The notes under the pieces: model-generated
The model's database searches: none
Told to the model about the DNA's origin: nothing
What the model saw: only the letters and a program-made list of their open reading frames with translations
Made by a program: the position numbers and the translations under genes
Source of the DNA: Pelosinus baikalensis
Lineage (GTDB): Bacteria; Bacillota; Negativicutes; DSM-13327
NCBI RefSeq assembly: GCF_020819555.1
Contig: NZ_JAJHJB010000005.1
Location: 62,001-126,000 of the forward strand
Length of the DNA stretch: 64,000 bases
Direction: 5' to 3'
Part shown: positions 7,993 to 16,513 of the stretch, in pieces
Layout: every line of letters starts with the position of its first letter
How positions within the stretch are numbered: position 1 is the first letter of the stretch

Positions 7993-8905
7993 TCTGTCTG
8001 ATGAACTTTTACTAAAGTTAAAGCAAGTGATACCCGAGCGCCGTCTTTTGATCAATGAGCCCTTATCTAAGCATACGACTTTCAAAATTGGCGGTCCAGC
8101 CGATTACTTAGTCTTTCCTGCTTCCATGGGTGAAATATCTGCCATCATGATTATTACTAAGCAGTATGGCATACCAGTTACCGTACTCGGCAATGGCTCA
8201 AATATTCTAGTACGTGATAAAGGGATTAAAGGTTTGGTCTTAAAAATTGGCAGTGAAATGTCATATATCCGGAACACTGGGGCTTTAGTTACTGCCGGTG
8301 CAGGGGCTATGCTGGCAGATGTCTCTTGTTATGCTGCTAAACATGGATTAAGTGGAATGGAGTTTGCGATTGGCATTCCTGGTAGCATTGGCGGTGCTGT
8401 ATTTATGAACGCGGGTGCTTACTCAGGTGAAATGTGTCAAGTGGTTACGGCAGTGTCTGGCGTTTGCCGAAATGGTAATATCCAACGTTTTTTACCAGCA
8501 CAAATTCAGTTCGGCTACCGTCATAGTATTTTCCAGGACAATGGCTGCATTGTTTGCGAAGTAGAATTAACGCTGCAAAAACAAGAAAAACCAGCAATTT
8601 CGCAAAAAATGGATGAGTATACATTCAGGCGGGAAAGCAAGCAACCCTTAGAAATGCCTAGTGCTGGCAGTACCTTTAAACGTCCGCCAGGAAATTTTGC
8701 AGGGACGCTTATCGAGAAAGCTGGTTTAAAGGGACTCCAAGTAGGAGGAGCCCAAGTGTCAATGAAGCATGCTGGCTTTGTGATTAATGCTGGTGGGGCA
8801 ACGGCAGAAGATGTATTATTACTGATTGAAGAAGTACAACGTCGTGTATATGAGGATTCAGGTATCATGCTGCATCCAGAAGTACGGGTTATCGGCGAAG
8901 AATAG
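7979..8905 (+). CDS. murB: UDP-N-acetylenolpyruvoylglucosamine reductase MurB
   Basis: 308 residues, read from a TTG at 7979 inside the end of ylbF, with GAAGGA about 10 bases upstream. FAD-binding motifs are clear: TTFKIGGPADYLVFP, VLGNGSNILVRDKGIKG and GIPGSIGGAVFMNAGAYSGE. The substrate and catalytic elements GYRHSIF, PSAGSTFKRP (catalytic Ser) and LHPEVRVIGE (catalytic Glu) follow; this is the short type II form common in Firmicutes. It reduces UDP-GlcNAc-enolpyruvate to UDP-MurNAc with NADPH in cytoplasmic peptidoglycan synthesis. Coupling to ylbF suggests one transcript. Confidence 0.97.
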   Translation: MKRNNLSDELLLKLKQVIPERRLLINEPLSKHTTFKIGGPADYLVFPASMGEISAIMIITKQYGIPVTVLGNGSNILVRDKGIKGLVLKIGSEMSYIRNTGALVTAGAGAMLADVSCYAAKHGLSGMEFAIGIPGSIGGAVFMNAGAYSGEMCQVVTAVSGVCRNGNIQRFLPAQIQFGYRHSIFQDNGCIVCEVELTLQKQEKPAISQKMDEYTFRRESKQPLEMPSAGSTFKRPPGNFAGTLIEKAGLKGLQVGGAQVSMKHAGFVINAGGATAEDVLLLIEEVQRRVYEDSGIMLHPEVRVIGEE

Positions 8906-8948
8906 CAAGTAGAAAAGACTTAGCTTTGTCTAAGTCTTTTCTACTTGC
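8903..8948 (+). terminator. Hairpin terminator after murB
   Basis: About 20 paired bases (AGCAAGTAGAAAAGACTTAG / CTAAGTCTTTTCTACTTGCT) with a CTTTGT loop immediately after the murB stop. There is no separate T-run; the right arm itself is T-rich. Confidence 0.7.
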
Positions 8949-9018
8949 TATAAAGGGAAGGATTTTTATAGCAATTGTCGAAATATACAGATAGTAAGCA
9001 ATGAGAGGAGAGCGTCAT

Positions 9019-10620
9019 ATGAAATTAACTTTCTTAGGTGCAGCTAAAATTGTAACTGGCTCGTCTTATTTATTAGAAGTGGATACACAAAAGATTTTAA
9101 TCGATTGTGGAATGTTCCAAGGTTCAAAAACGATTACAGCCTTCAATCGGCGTGATTTTCTATATGATCCAACAGCAATTGATTGCGTATTGCTAACTCA
9201 TGCGCATATTGACCATAGCGGACTACTGCCTAAACTATGCAAATCTGGCTTCAAAGGTCCAATTTATGCCACCAGAGTAACACATGAGCTTTGTGGGATT
9301 ATGCTGCCTGATAGTGCCCATATTCAAGGCTTTGATGCTGAAATTGCCAATCGGAAGGGGAAGCGTGCAGGCAGGAAACCTGTAGAGCCCTTATATACGA
9401 TTGAGGACGCCTATGCTACTCTAGAGCATTTCTCACCAGTCGATTATGACAAAGAAGTGACCTTGTCGCCAAATGTTGTTGTGCGTTTTCGTGATGCAGG
9501 ACATATCTTAGGTTCAGCTATGCTGGAAGTCATGGTGAATGAAGAAGGAAAAACAACTAAATTAGTTTTTTCTGGTGATTTAGGGCAACCAAATCAGCCT
9601 ATTATAAAAGATCCTACGTTCATTGATGAGGCCGATTATGTGATTGTCGAATCTACCTATGGTAACCGCTTGCATGAAGAGTACGATAAAGAAGAACATC
9701 TGGCAACCATTATTAATGCCAGTGTGGCTCGCGGAGGAAACATCATTATTCCTTCTTTTGCTGTAGGCCGTACTCAAACCATGCTGTATTATTTGCATAA
9801 TCTTTTAAAAGCAGGAAAGATTCCTAATATACCGGTGATTATCGATAGTCCTCTAGCTATATCTGCTACTGATATCTTCATGCGTAATACTCAGGATTTT
9901 GATGCAGAAGCCAAAGGAATGCTAGAAAGTACCAAAAATAATCCTTTGCAAATGCCTCAGCTGCGTTTCACAAAAACTGCTGATGAATCAAAAGCACTCA
10001 ATAGCTTAAATGAACCTGTGATTATTATTTCTGCCAGTGGAATGGCTGATGCTGGTAGGATTCTTCATCACCTAAAACATAATTTGTGGCGTCCAGAATC
10101 TAGTATATTGTTCGTCGGTTATCAGGCACAAGGCAGTCTAGGGCGCCGTTTGGTAGAAGGTGCAAGCAAGGTAAAAATCATGGGAGAAGAAATTAGTGTA
10201 AGAGCGACTATTTATAGCCTGGATGGTTTCTCTGCACATGCTGATCAAGAACAGTTGTTAACATGGTTAACCTATTATAAAAGAAAACCTGCCAACATTT
10301 TTTTAGTACATGGAGAGGTGGAAGCATCAGAACCCTTTGCGCAGCTAATCAAAGAGACGTTAGATATTTCCACTTATATTCCAAATTTTGGTGATTCGGC
10401 GCTCTTAAATGGATTAGAGTGGAACATTGAACAGGCCGAAGTAATAGATCCGGCTATAAGACAGTTGCATGAGCATTTAGAACTATTGGACAAAGAGTAT
10501 GGCGAATACCGGAGATATCTTGAACAATTAGGCAGCGCTGACAATAAGAAGATGGGAGATATTATGCGCAACTTAGAAAAAATGCAAGTCTACATTAATA
10601 AATTGAAAAAAGGCGTATAG
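9019..10620 (+). CDS. Beta-CASP metallo-beta-lactamase RNA hydrolase (CPSF73/YSH1-like)
   Basis: 533 residues from the ATG at 9019 (AGAGGAGAG just upstream). The metallo-beta-lactamase core shows THAHIDHSG at about 60-68, later DAGHILGSA and VFSGDLGQ. The beta-CASP insertion (VESTYGNR, IIPSFAVGRTQ, IISASGMADAGRILHHL) and the RNA-specificity C-terminus (SLDGFSAHADQEQLLTWL, FLVHGEVEA) follow. Relatives are CPSF73-type exo/endoribonucleases that use two zinc ions. It is distinct from RNase J in lacking the RNase J C-terminal domain. The last about 60 residues are charged and helical. Its role is presumably RNA turnover or processing; the specific target is unknown. Confidence 0.88.
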   Translation: MKLTFLGAAKIVTGSSYLLEVDTQKILIDCGMFQGSKTITAFNRRDFLYDPTAIDCVLLTHAHIDHSGLLPKLCKSGFKGPIYATRVTHELCGIMLPDSAHIQGFDAEIANRKGKRAGRKPVEPLYTIEDAYATLEHFSPVDYDKEVTLSPNVVVRFRDAGHILGSAMLEVMVNEEGKTTKLVFSGDLGQPNQPIIKDPTFIDEADYVIVESTYGNRLHEEYDKEEHLATIINASVARGGNIIIPSFAVGRTQTMLYYLHNLLKAGKIPNIPVIIDSPLAISATDIFMRNTQDFDAEAKGMLESTKNNPLQMPQLRFTKTADESKALNSLNEPVIIISASGMADAGRILHHLKHNLWRPESSILFVGYQAQGSLGRRLVEGASKVKIMGEEISVRATIYSLDGFSAHADQEQLLTWLTYYKRKPANIFLVHGEVEASEPFAQLIKETLDISTYIPNFGDSALLNGLEWNIEQAEVIDPAIRQLHEHLELLDKEYGEYRRYLEQLGSADNKKMGDIMRNLEKMQVYINKLKKGV

Positions 10621-10752
10621 GAAGGAAAAAATCATCCTATAGTCTAAAATATATTGGTAATTTTTAATATTTATAATTGACAGCAAGACGACAGTATAAT
10701 ATAGTGGTTTGTATGCGAAAATAAAAGGGTGCAGTAAAACGCATCCTTTCTT
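10616..10752 (+). terminator. Two hairpins between the RNA hydrolase gene and typA
   Basis: TATAGGA / TCCTATA pair directly at the stop codon (about 10616-10642). A second stem AAGGGTGC / GCATCCTT (10725-10732 and 10741-10748; one G-T pair) is followed by TCTTT. The second looks like a weak intrinsic terminator or attenuator 30 bases before the typA start. Confidence 0.45.
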
Positions 10753-10779
10753 TGTTGACTTTGTAGGAGGGCTTAATTT

Positions 10780-12588
10780 ATGAAACGTACTGATTTACGC
10801 AACGTTGCCATTATTGCGCACGTTGACCATGGTAAAACGACTCTGGTAGACGCAATGCTAAGACAAAGCGGGGTATTCCGTGCCAATGAAACTGTGGCTG
10901 AACGGGTTATGGATTCTAACGATCTTGAACGTGAACGGGGTATTACCATTCTGTCAAAAAATACTGCTATTATGCATGATGGTGTAAAAATTAATATTGT
11001 GGATACTCCAGGACATGCGGACTTTGGCGGTGAGGTAGAGCGAGTACTCAATATGGTGGACGGAGTTCTATTACTAGTAGACTCTTTTGAAGGTCCTATG
11101 CCTCAGACTAAATATGTTTTGAAGAAAGCCTTAGAGCAAAAATTAAAACCGATTGTTGTTATCAACAAAATTGACCGTCCAGATCAGCGGGTAAAGGACG
11201 TTGCCGATGAAGTGTTTGAATTATTTATGGAACTGGATGCTACAGATGAACAATTAGAGTTTAAGATTGTTTATACGGCAGCCAGAGCTGGTATTGCTAA
11301 ATTGAAGATGGATGATGACAGCGATAATCTGCAACCTTTATTTGAGTTATTGATAGCTGAAATTCCTGCTCCTCAAGGAGAAATTGATGGACCACTGCAG
11401 ATCATGGTTACCACCCTGGACTATGATGATTATGTAGGACGTATTGCTATCGGACGCGTTATTCGTGGTAAAGCTACGAATGGACAACAGGTTTTAGTTT
11501 TAAATGGTGAAATTCAAAAGAAGGCGAAGCTGGGTCGCTTATATACCTACCAAGGTTTAAAGCGTACTGAAGTCCAAGAGGTGGCATTAGGCGATATTGT
11601 TGCGATTACTGGACTGGATGATGTAAATATTGGTGAGACCATTGCCGATACGGAAAATCCAGAAGCATTGCCAACTATTGATATTGATGAACCAACATTG
11701 GCTATGACCTTTAGTGTCAACAATAGCCCTCTTGCTGGACGTGAAGGTCAATACATTACTACGAGACATTTGCGTGATCGATTATTTCGTGAAGTAGAAA
11801 CCAATGTAAGCCTAAAAGTTCGGGAAACAGAAAGTGCAGATACATTTGAAGTATCTGGTCGTGGTGAATTGCATCTGTCAATTCTAATTGAAACCATGCG
11901 CCGTGAAGGTTTTGAATTCCAGGTTGGTAAGCCGGAAGTTATTTACAAGACCATTAATGGACAGCGGTGTGAGCCTATGGAGGCTTTAACCATTGATGTT
12001 CCTCAAGAATTTATGGGTGCTGTTATGGAAAAACTGGGTACTCGTAAAGCTGACTTGGTGAATATGACAGAAATCGCTGGTTATCTTCGTATGGAATTTG
12101 TGATTCCTGCTCGTGGATTAATCGGTTTCCGTTCTGAATTCTTAACTAGTACCAAAGGCAATGGCATTATGCATCACTTATTCCATGGCTATGCACCATA
12201 TAAAGGCGATATACCAGGACGCAGCCGCGGTGCTTTAGTTGCTTTTGAAGCAGGTGAAACAACCGGTTATGGTATTTTTGGTGTGCAAGAAAGAGGAACC
12301 TTATTTATTGTACCAGGACAAACGGTATATGAGGGTAGTATCATTGGTGAAAACACTAGAGAAATGGATATGGATGTTAATCCATGCAAAAAGAAAAATG
12401 TTACCAATATGCGGACAAGTGCTTCTGATGAAGCGTTGCGTTTAACTGCACCTCGAATATTAAGTTTAGAACAAGCATTAGAATATATTAATAAAGATGA
12501 ATTGGTAGAGGTGACTCCTAAGAGCATTCGTCTGCGTAAAGCAATTTTAAGCCGTACATTACGTGGCAGAGAACGTAAAAATGGCTAA
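10780..12588 (+). CDS. typA: Translational GTPase TypA/BipA
   Basis: 602 residues, normal TypA length, with TAGGAGGG before the ATG. G-domain motifs are intact: AHVDHGKTTL (G1), RERGITILSKN (switch I/G2), DTPGHADFGGEVERVL (G3) and NKIDRPDQR (G4). Domains II, III, V and the TypA-specific C-terminal domain follow (GRGELHLSILIETMRREGFE, PARGLIGFRSEFLT, KKKNVTNMRTSASDEALRL). TypA binds the ribosome at the EF-G/EF4 site and helps 50S assembly and growth under stress and cold. It is monocistronic, between hairpins. Confidence 0.97.
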   Translation: MKRTDLRNVAIIAHVDHGKTTLVDAMLRQSGVFRANETVAERVMDSNDLERERGITILSKNTAIMHDGVKINIVDTPGHADFGGEVERVLNMVDGVLLLVDSFEGPMPQTKYVLKKALEQKLKPIVVINKIDRPDQRVKDVADEVFELFMELDATDEQLEFKIVYTAARAGIAKLKMDDDSDNLQPLFELLIAEIPAPQGEIDGPLQIMVTTLDYDDYVGRIAIGRVIRGKATNGQQVLVLNGEIQKKAKLGRLYTYQGLKRTEVQEVALGDIVAITGLDDVNIGETIADTENPEALPTIDIDEPTLAMTFSVNNSPLAGREGQYITTRHLRDRLFREVETNVSLKVRETESADTFEVSGRGELHLSILIETMRREGFEFQVGKPEVIYKTINGQRCEPMEALTIDVPQEFMGAVMEKLGTRKADLVNMTEIAGYLRMEFVIPARGLIGFRSEFLTSTKGNGIMHHLFHGYAPYKGDIPGRSRGALVAFEAGETTGYGIFGVQERGTLFIVPGQTVYEGSIIGENTREMDMDVNPCKKKNVTNMRTSASDEALRLTAPRILSLEQALEYINKDELVEVTPKSIRLRKAILSRTLRGRERKNG

Positions 12589-12601
12589 GATATAAACATG
12601 G

Positions 12602-12628
12602 GCGCCCCTTGGGGCGTCTTTTTTTCTA
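12602..12628 (+). terminator. Terminator after typA
   Basis: Compact GC-rich stem GGCGCCCC / GGGGCGTC with a TT loop followed by a run of seven T, 13 bases after the typA stop. Confidence 0.92.
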
Positions 12629-12766
12629 ATCTTTACGCATAATCTTATAAAAAAATATAAAAAATATGATTGATATGCAGGGATTTATTAATAACGTGTC
12701 GAATGATTAAATTATAATGGAAATATTAGTTAAATTTATTTGGAAAATGTCTGGAGGGCAAGAATA

Positions 12767-13189
12767 ATGGGGCTTAGTTTAATCGATAAGCTGACAAATT
12801 ATTTGATGCCACTGGAGGAAGTGGCTACTGGAGGGAGTGTTGTATCGGAAATGGATGCAGCTCGTGCTCGTAAGTCGATGAATTTACAGGTTCATACCAG
12901 TGAATCGATGTCTTTAAAAGTAGTAGTAGCTTCACCAGTAACATATGATGATGTGTGCATATATGCAAATCATCTGAAGGAAAATGTGGCAGTAGTAATT
13001 AATTTTTCAGGTGTAGATCTGGATATGCAGCATGCTATTAAAGATTTCATGAATGGAGTATGCTATGTAGTATCTGGTAATGTACAGCGAATTGCCGATT
13101 CTGTATTTATCTATGTTCCAGGACATGTAGATATAGAGAAAGAGCTATATGCGTATTCTGTTCCTGCCTATATAAAACCCAAGATATAA
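12767..13189 (+). CDS. sepF: Cell division protein SepF
   Basis: 140 residues from the ATG at 12767, just after CTGGAGGGC; the frame extends upstream without a ribosome site. An N-terminal amphipathic stretch (LSLIDKLTNYLMP) would be the membrane anchor. The SepF core follows a variable linker: KVVVASPVTYDDVCIYANHL, then VVINFSGVDLDMQHAIKDFM and GNVQRIADSVFIYVP. SepF polymerises into rings, bundles FtsZ filaments and tethers them to the membrane. In most Firmicutes sepF sits in the ylm cluster; here it is alone, so it may be a second copy. I cannot see the rest of the genome. Confidence 0.88.
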   Translation: MGLSLIDKLTNYLMPLEEVATGGSVVSEMDAARARKSMNLQVHTSESMSLKVVVASPVTYDDVCIYANHLKENVAVVINFSGVDLDMQHAIKDFMNGVCYVVSGNVQRIADSVFIYVPGHVDIEKELYAYSVPAYIKPKI

Positions 13190-13197
13190 GTATAAGA

Positions 13198-13250
13198 ATT
13201 CCTTTGAAGTTGTTGCTTTTTTCAAGCAGCAGCTTTAAAGGAATTTTCTG
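13198..13250 (+). terminator. Terminator after sepF
   Basis: Twenty-base stem TTCCTTTGAAGTTGTTGCTT / AAGCAGCAGCTTTAAAGGAA (three G-U pairs in RNA) with a short T-rich loop, followed by TTTTCTG. Confidence 0.7.
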
Positions 13251-13294
13251 TATTTCTACCTGAATTCGATGGAAAGAGAAAGGAGTTTTTACGT

Positions 13295-15310
13295 ATGAAA
13301 TCTAAAAAAATAGATCAATTAGCAATCAATACAATTCGCAACTTGTCGATTGATGCAGTGGAAAAAGCCAACTCTGGCCATCCGGGAATGCCTATGGGAG
13401 CAGCCTCTATGGCCTATCAACTTTGGACGAAACATATGCATCACAATCCTAAGAATCCAAAATGGTTTAATAGGGATCGTTTTGTACTGTCTGCAGGCCA
13501 TGGTTCAATCTTGCTGTATAGCTTATTGCATTTATCAGGTTATGATCTTACAATCGAAGATTTGAAAAGATTTCGTCAATGGCAAAGCAGAACACCTGGA
13601 CATCCTGAATATGGGCATACACCAGGGGTGGATGCTACTACAGGACCTTTAGGGCAGGGAATCGCTATGGCAGTTGGTATGGCGATGGCGGAACGGCATC
13701 TAGCAGCTCAATATAATAAAGCAGAATACGAAATAGTGGATCACTGCACCTATAGTATTTGTGGTGATGGTGACTTGATGGAAGGCGTTTCAGCAGAAGC
13801 AGCGTCTCTTGCAGGGCATCTTAAATTAGGGCGTCTTATTGTTTTATATGATTCCAATAACATTTCATTAGATGGAAAACTAAATTTGTCTTTTTCTGAA
13901 GATGTACAAAAGCGTTTTAAAGCTTATGGCTGGCAAGTGCTTTATGTAGAAGATGGCAATGATTTAACCAATATTGATAAAGCATTAGTAAAAGCTAAAA
14001 CGGATACGCTTCGTCCTACGCTAATAGAGGTTAAGACAACAATTGGCTTTGGCTCACCCAATAAGGCGGGATCTTCTGCTTCTCATGGATCGCCTCTGGG
14101 GAAAGAAGAAGTACAATTAACCAAAGCAGCGTATAAATGGTCTTATGAAGAAGATTTTTATGTTCCTGATGAAGTGTATACACATTTTTCTGAGACGGTC
14201 ATTAAAGAGGGAGCTCGTTTAGAAGAAGAATGGAATACTTTATTGGACAAATATCGCATTCAATATCCAGAGTTAGCAAAAAATCTTGAGAGTGCTATCA
14301 ATGGGCTTTTGCCGGATCATTGGGATAACAATTTGCCACAATATGAAGACGGAAAAAAAATTGCATCCCGTTCTTCTTCTGGTGAAGTGATAAATGCATT
14401 TGCTAAAACAGTACCTGCACTTTTTGGTGGATCAGCCGATTTAGCCAGTTCTAACAAAACAACAATAAAAGATGCAAATCCTTTTTCTTCTACGGATTAC
14501 AGTGGACGTAACATTTGGTTTGGTGTTCGGGAGTTTGCCATGGGAGCTGCTTTAAACGGCATGGCCTTACACGGCGGATTAAAAGTATATGGTGCAACGT
14601 TCTTTATTTTCTCGGACTATTTACGCCCGGCAATTCGTTTGGCAGCCTTAATGAAGCTGCCAGTTACTTACGTGTTTACTCATGACAGTATTGCAGTAGG
14701 AGAAGATGGTCCTACACATGAACCGATTGAGCAACTGGCTTCGTTAAGAGCCTTGCCTAATCTGAATCTGATTCGTCCAGCAGACGGGAATGAAACAGTG
14801 GCAGCATGGAAAATAGCATTAGAATCTCTTGATAAACCTACAGCCTTAGTCTTATCAAGACAAGACCTTCTGACCGTTCCTGGAACAAAGGATATTGCAG
14901 ATAAAGGTGTACGACAAGGTGCATATGTTATTTCAAAAGCAAGCACAGAAACCCCAAGTGCTTTACTCTTGGCAACGGGATCTGAAGTTCAACTAGCCGT
15001 GCAGGCTCAGAGTCAGCTTGCAAGTGAAAATATTTTTGTATCCGTAGTCAGTTTCCCTTCATGGAACTTATTTGAACATCAGTCGGAGGAATATAAAGAA
15101 ACTGTGCTTCCTTCTAATGTGAAAATTCGTCTAGCAATCGAAATGGGATCAACATTAGGTTGGGAACGTTATGTTGGCGATCTGGGATGTGTATTAGGAA
15201 TTGATACATTTGGTGCCTCAGCGCCGGAATCAATCGTACTTAAAGAGTATGGATTTACTGTAGAGCATGTGGTTGCAAAAGTCAAAGAACTATTGAAACT
15301 TAATAAATAA
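13295..15310 (+). CDS. tkt: Transketolase
   Basis: 671 residues, full length, with AAAGGAG upstream. Thiamine diphosphate domain: SGHPGMPMGAA, LSAGHGSILLYSLLHLSGYD, HTPGVDATTGPLGQG and the GDGDLMEGVSAEAASLAGHL ThDP/Mg motif. The pyrimidine domain has FGGSADLASSNKT and FGVREFAMGAALNGMALHGG, and the C-terminal domain has LATGSEVQLAVQA. It exchanges two-carbon units between pentose phosphates and glycolytic sugars in the non-oxidative pentose phosphate pathway. It is a single gene between terminators. Confidence 0.97.
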   Translation: MKSKKIDQLAINTIRNLSIDAVEKANSGHPGMPMGAASMAYQLWTKHMHHNPKNPKWFNRDRFVLSAGHGSILLYSLLHLSGYDLTIEDLKRFRQWQSRTPGHPEYGHTPGVDATTGPLGQGIAMAVGMAMAERHLAAQYNKAEYEIVDHCTYSICGDGDLMEGVSAEAASLAGHLKLGRLIVLYDSNNISLDGKLNLSFSEDVQKRFKAYGWQVLYVEDGNDLTNIDKALVKAKTDTLRPTLIEVKTTIGFGSPNKAGSSASHGSPLGKEEVQLTKAAYKWSYEEDFYVPDEVYTHFSETVIKEGARLEEEWNTLLDKYRIQYPELAKNLESAINGLLPDHWDNNLPQYEDGKKIASRSSSGEVINAFAKTVPALFGGSADLASSNKTTIKDANPFSSTDYSGRNIWFGVREFAMGAALNGMALHGGLKVYGATFFIFSDYLRPAIRLAALMKLPVTYVFTHDSIAVGEDGPTHEPIEQLASLRALPNLNLIRPADGNETVAAWKIALESLDKPTALVLSRQDLLTVPGTKDIADKGVRQGAYVISKASTETPSALLLATGSEVQLAVQAQSQLASENIFVSVVSFPSWNLFEHQSEEYKETVLPSNVKIRLAIEMGSTLGWERYVGDLGCVLGIDTFGASAPESIVLKEYGFTVEHVVAKVKELLKLNK

Positions 15311-15341
15311 AGAGAACTTAAACAATAGAATGAACAAATAG

Positions 15342-15382
15342 AATCCCCTGAATTCAAACTCTATGAATTCAGGGGATTTATT
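15342..15382 (+). terminator. Terminator after tkt
   Basis: Perfect 15-base inverted repeat AATCCCCTGAATTCA / TGAATTCAGGGGATT with an AACTCTA loop, followed by TATTTG. Confidence 0.8.
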
Positions 15383-15446
15383 TGTAAGGAGGGGGCTGGT
15401 ACTATTCGCAGCCTAGGTTACATCAATAATTGAACTAGATAAATGA

Positions 15447-15695
15447 GGAAATAAAATCCATGAGCTAAGGAAAATACAAACAGGGCTAGCCATTGAAGTA
15501 GGTGCTGGTAAACATGTTCATTTTGTTCAGGGGATGACTACTGTCAATGACGACCATTGTCATAATTTTGTTTTTGCTACTCTAATTGAATGCCCTATTC
15601 CACAAGGTGTAAGTGATAAAAAATGGCAGGATATTATAAGTAACCTGCCATTTTTTATTATAATCAAGGCTAAAGAGTGCTTCTTTACTAGCTAG
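15447..15695 (+). pseudogene. Decayed YmaF C-terminal fragment
   Basis: An open frame without a usable start reads IEVGAGKHVHFVQGMTTVN, then DDHCHNFVFATLIECPIPQG, from 15492 to about 15611. This matches the C-terminal repeat of YmaF proteins (compare GSHTHYYEGRTSMNDGHCHNF in the intact copy at 427-885). An in-frame TGA near 15444 and the lack of the N-terminal two thirds show it is a remnant. Translation would run through the following terminator to a TAG at 15695. It fills most of the 409-base gap between tkt and bioY. Confidence 0.65.
15622..15657 (+). terminator. Terminator after the ymaF remnant
   Basis: AATGGCAGG / CCTGCCATT stem with a 13-base loop followed by TTTTATTA. It probably belonged to the decayed ymaF gene. 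Confidence 0.75.
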
Positions 15696-15719
15696 CTAAG
15701 AATCTAAAATACCATAGAG

Positions 15720-16295
15720 TTATCTTGAATTAAAAGTTGATACAGAATAACCGCTTTTCCTCAATATAGGTATAATACGAACGGCGGTAAGTGCGATTAG
15801 TACACTTAAGATTAAATCGGAAATAATATAAGGGAGAAGACCCACTCCGATAGCAGCTTGTAGTGTCATTTGTTTATGTAAGTAAAAATTTACAATGAGA
15901 TATAAATATCCTACGCCAAAAACATAAACAAAGAATAATCCTAAGAGGACTGCACTATAAACTTTTATAAAGGTTATAGTAGAAAAATGTTGAACCAGTC
16001 GGCCGATGGTATAAGAACAAGCTATAAAACCTAACAAATAACCAAAAGTAGGCTGCAGTACATAGGCAGGGCCGCCGCCACTGGCAAAAACAGGAATGCC
16101 GATTAAACCAATTCCAACATATAATATCTGGGAATAGAATCCTTTCCTTCCCCCTAAAAACACACCTGAATAAGCGCAAAATAAAAATTGCAATGTGAAA
16201 GGTACAAGGGGAGTAGGAATTCTTATAAATGCACCTACTGCAGTTAATGCAGCAAAAATAGAAATTAAGATCATTTCTCTAAGTGTTAACTTCAT
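15720..16295 (-). CDS. bioY: BioY biotin transporter S-component
   Basis: 191 residues, six membrane segments, start preceded by AGGAGGACAG on the minus strand. Family pattern: an N-terminal cytoplasmic KLTLREMILISIFAALTAVG, then RIPTPLVPFTLQFLFCAYSGVFLGGRKG split around the first loop, and GGGPAYVLQPTFGYLLGF, the biotin-binding region. BioY captures biotin and works with the general ECF module (EcfA, EcfA', EcfT), which is not in this window. A candidate BirA operator lies 59-89 bases upstream, so repression by biotin is likely. Confidence 0.93.
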   Translation of the reverse strand: MKLTLREMILISIFAALTAVGAFIRIPTPLVPFTLQFLFCAYSGVFLGGRKGFYSQILYVGIGLIGIPVFASGGGPAYVLQPTFGYLLGFIACSYTIGRLVQHFSTITFIKVYSAVLLGLFFVYVFGVGYLYLIVNFYLHKQMTLQAAIGVGLLPYIISDLILSVLIALTAVRIIPILRKSGYSVSTFNSR

Positions 16296-16353
16296 AAACT
16301 GTCCTCCTGCGGTATGAAATCCATATGTATAGTTTATAATAATTTTACCATTA

Positions 16354-16384
16354 TTGTAAACTGTTTTTATTTAAAGGTTAACGA
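16354..16384 (-). promoter_or_regulatory. Candidate BirA operator for bioY
   Basis: TTGTAAACT (16354-16362) and GGTTAACGA (16376-16384) match the two halves of the bacterial BirA site TTGTWAACC-N-GGTTWACAA with one mismatch each and a 13-base spacer, in the right orientation. It lies in the bioY promoter region. Biotin-bound BirA would repress bioY. Confidence 0.55.
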
Positions 16385-16513
16385 GATGGATGTAAGTAAA
16401 AGCAATATGCACGTGTAGTTTTTGTATGAATTATTTAAGTGTGGAAATGCTAAGTAGTGTTAAAAATAAAGCAAAGTAAATGGCAATGGTGGTATAGTGC
16501 TGGGGAGGTACAT

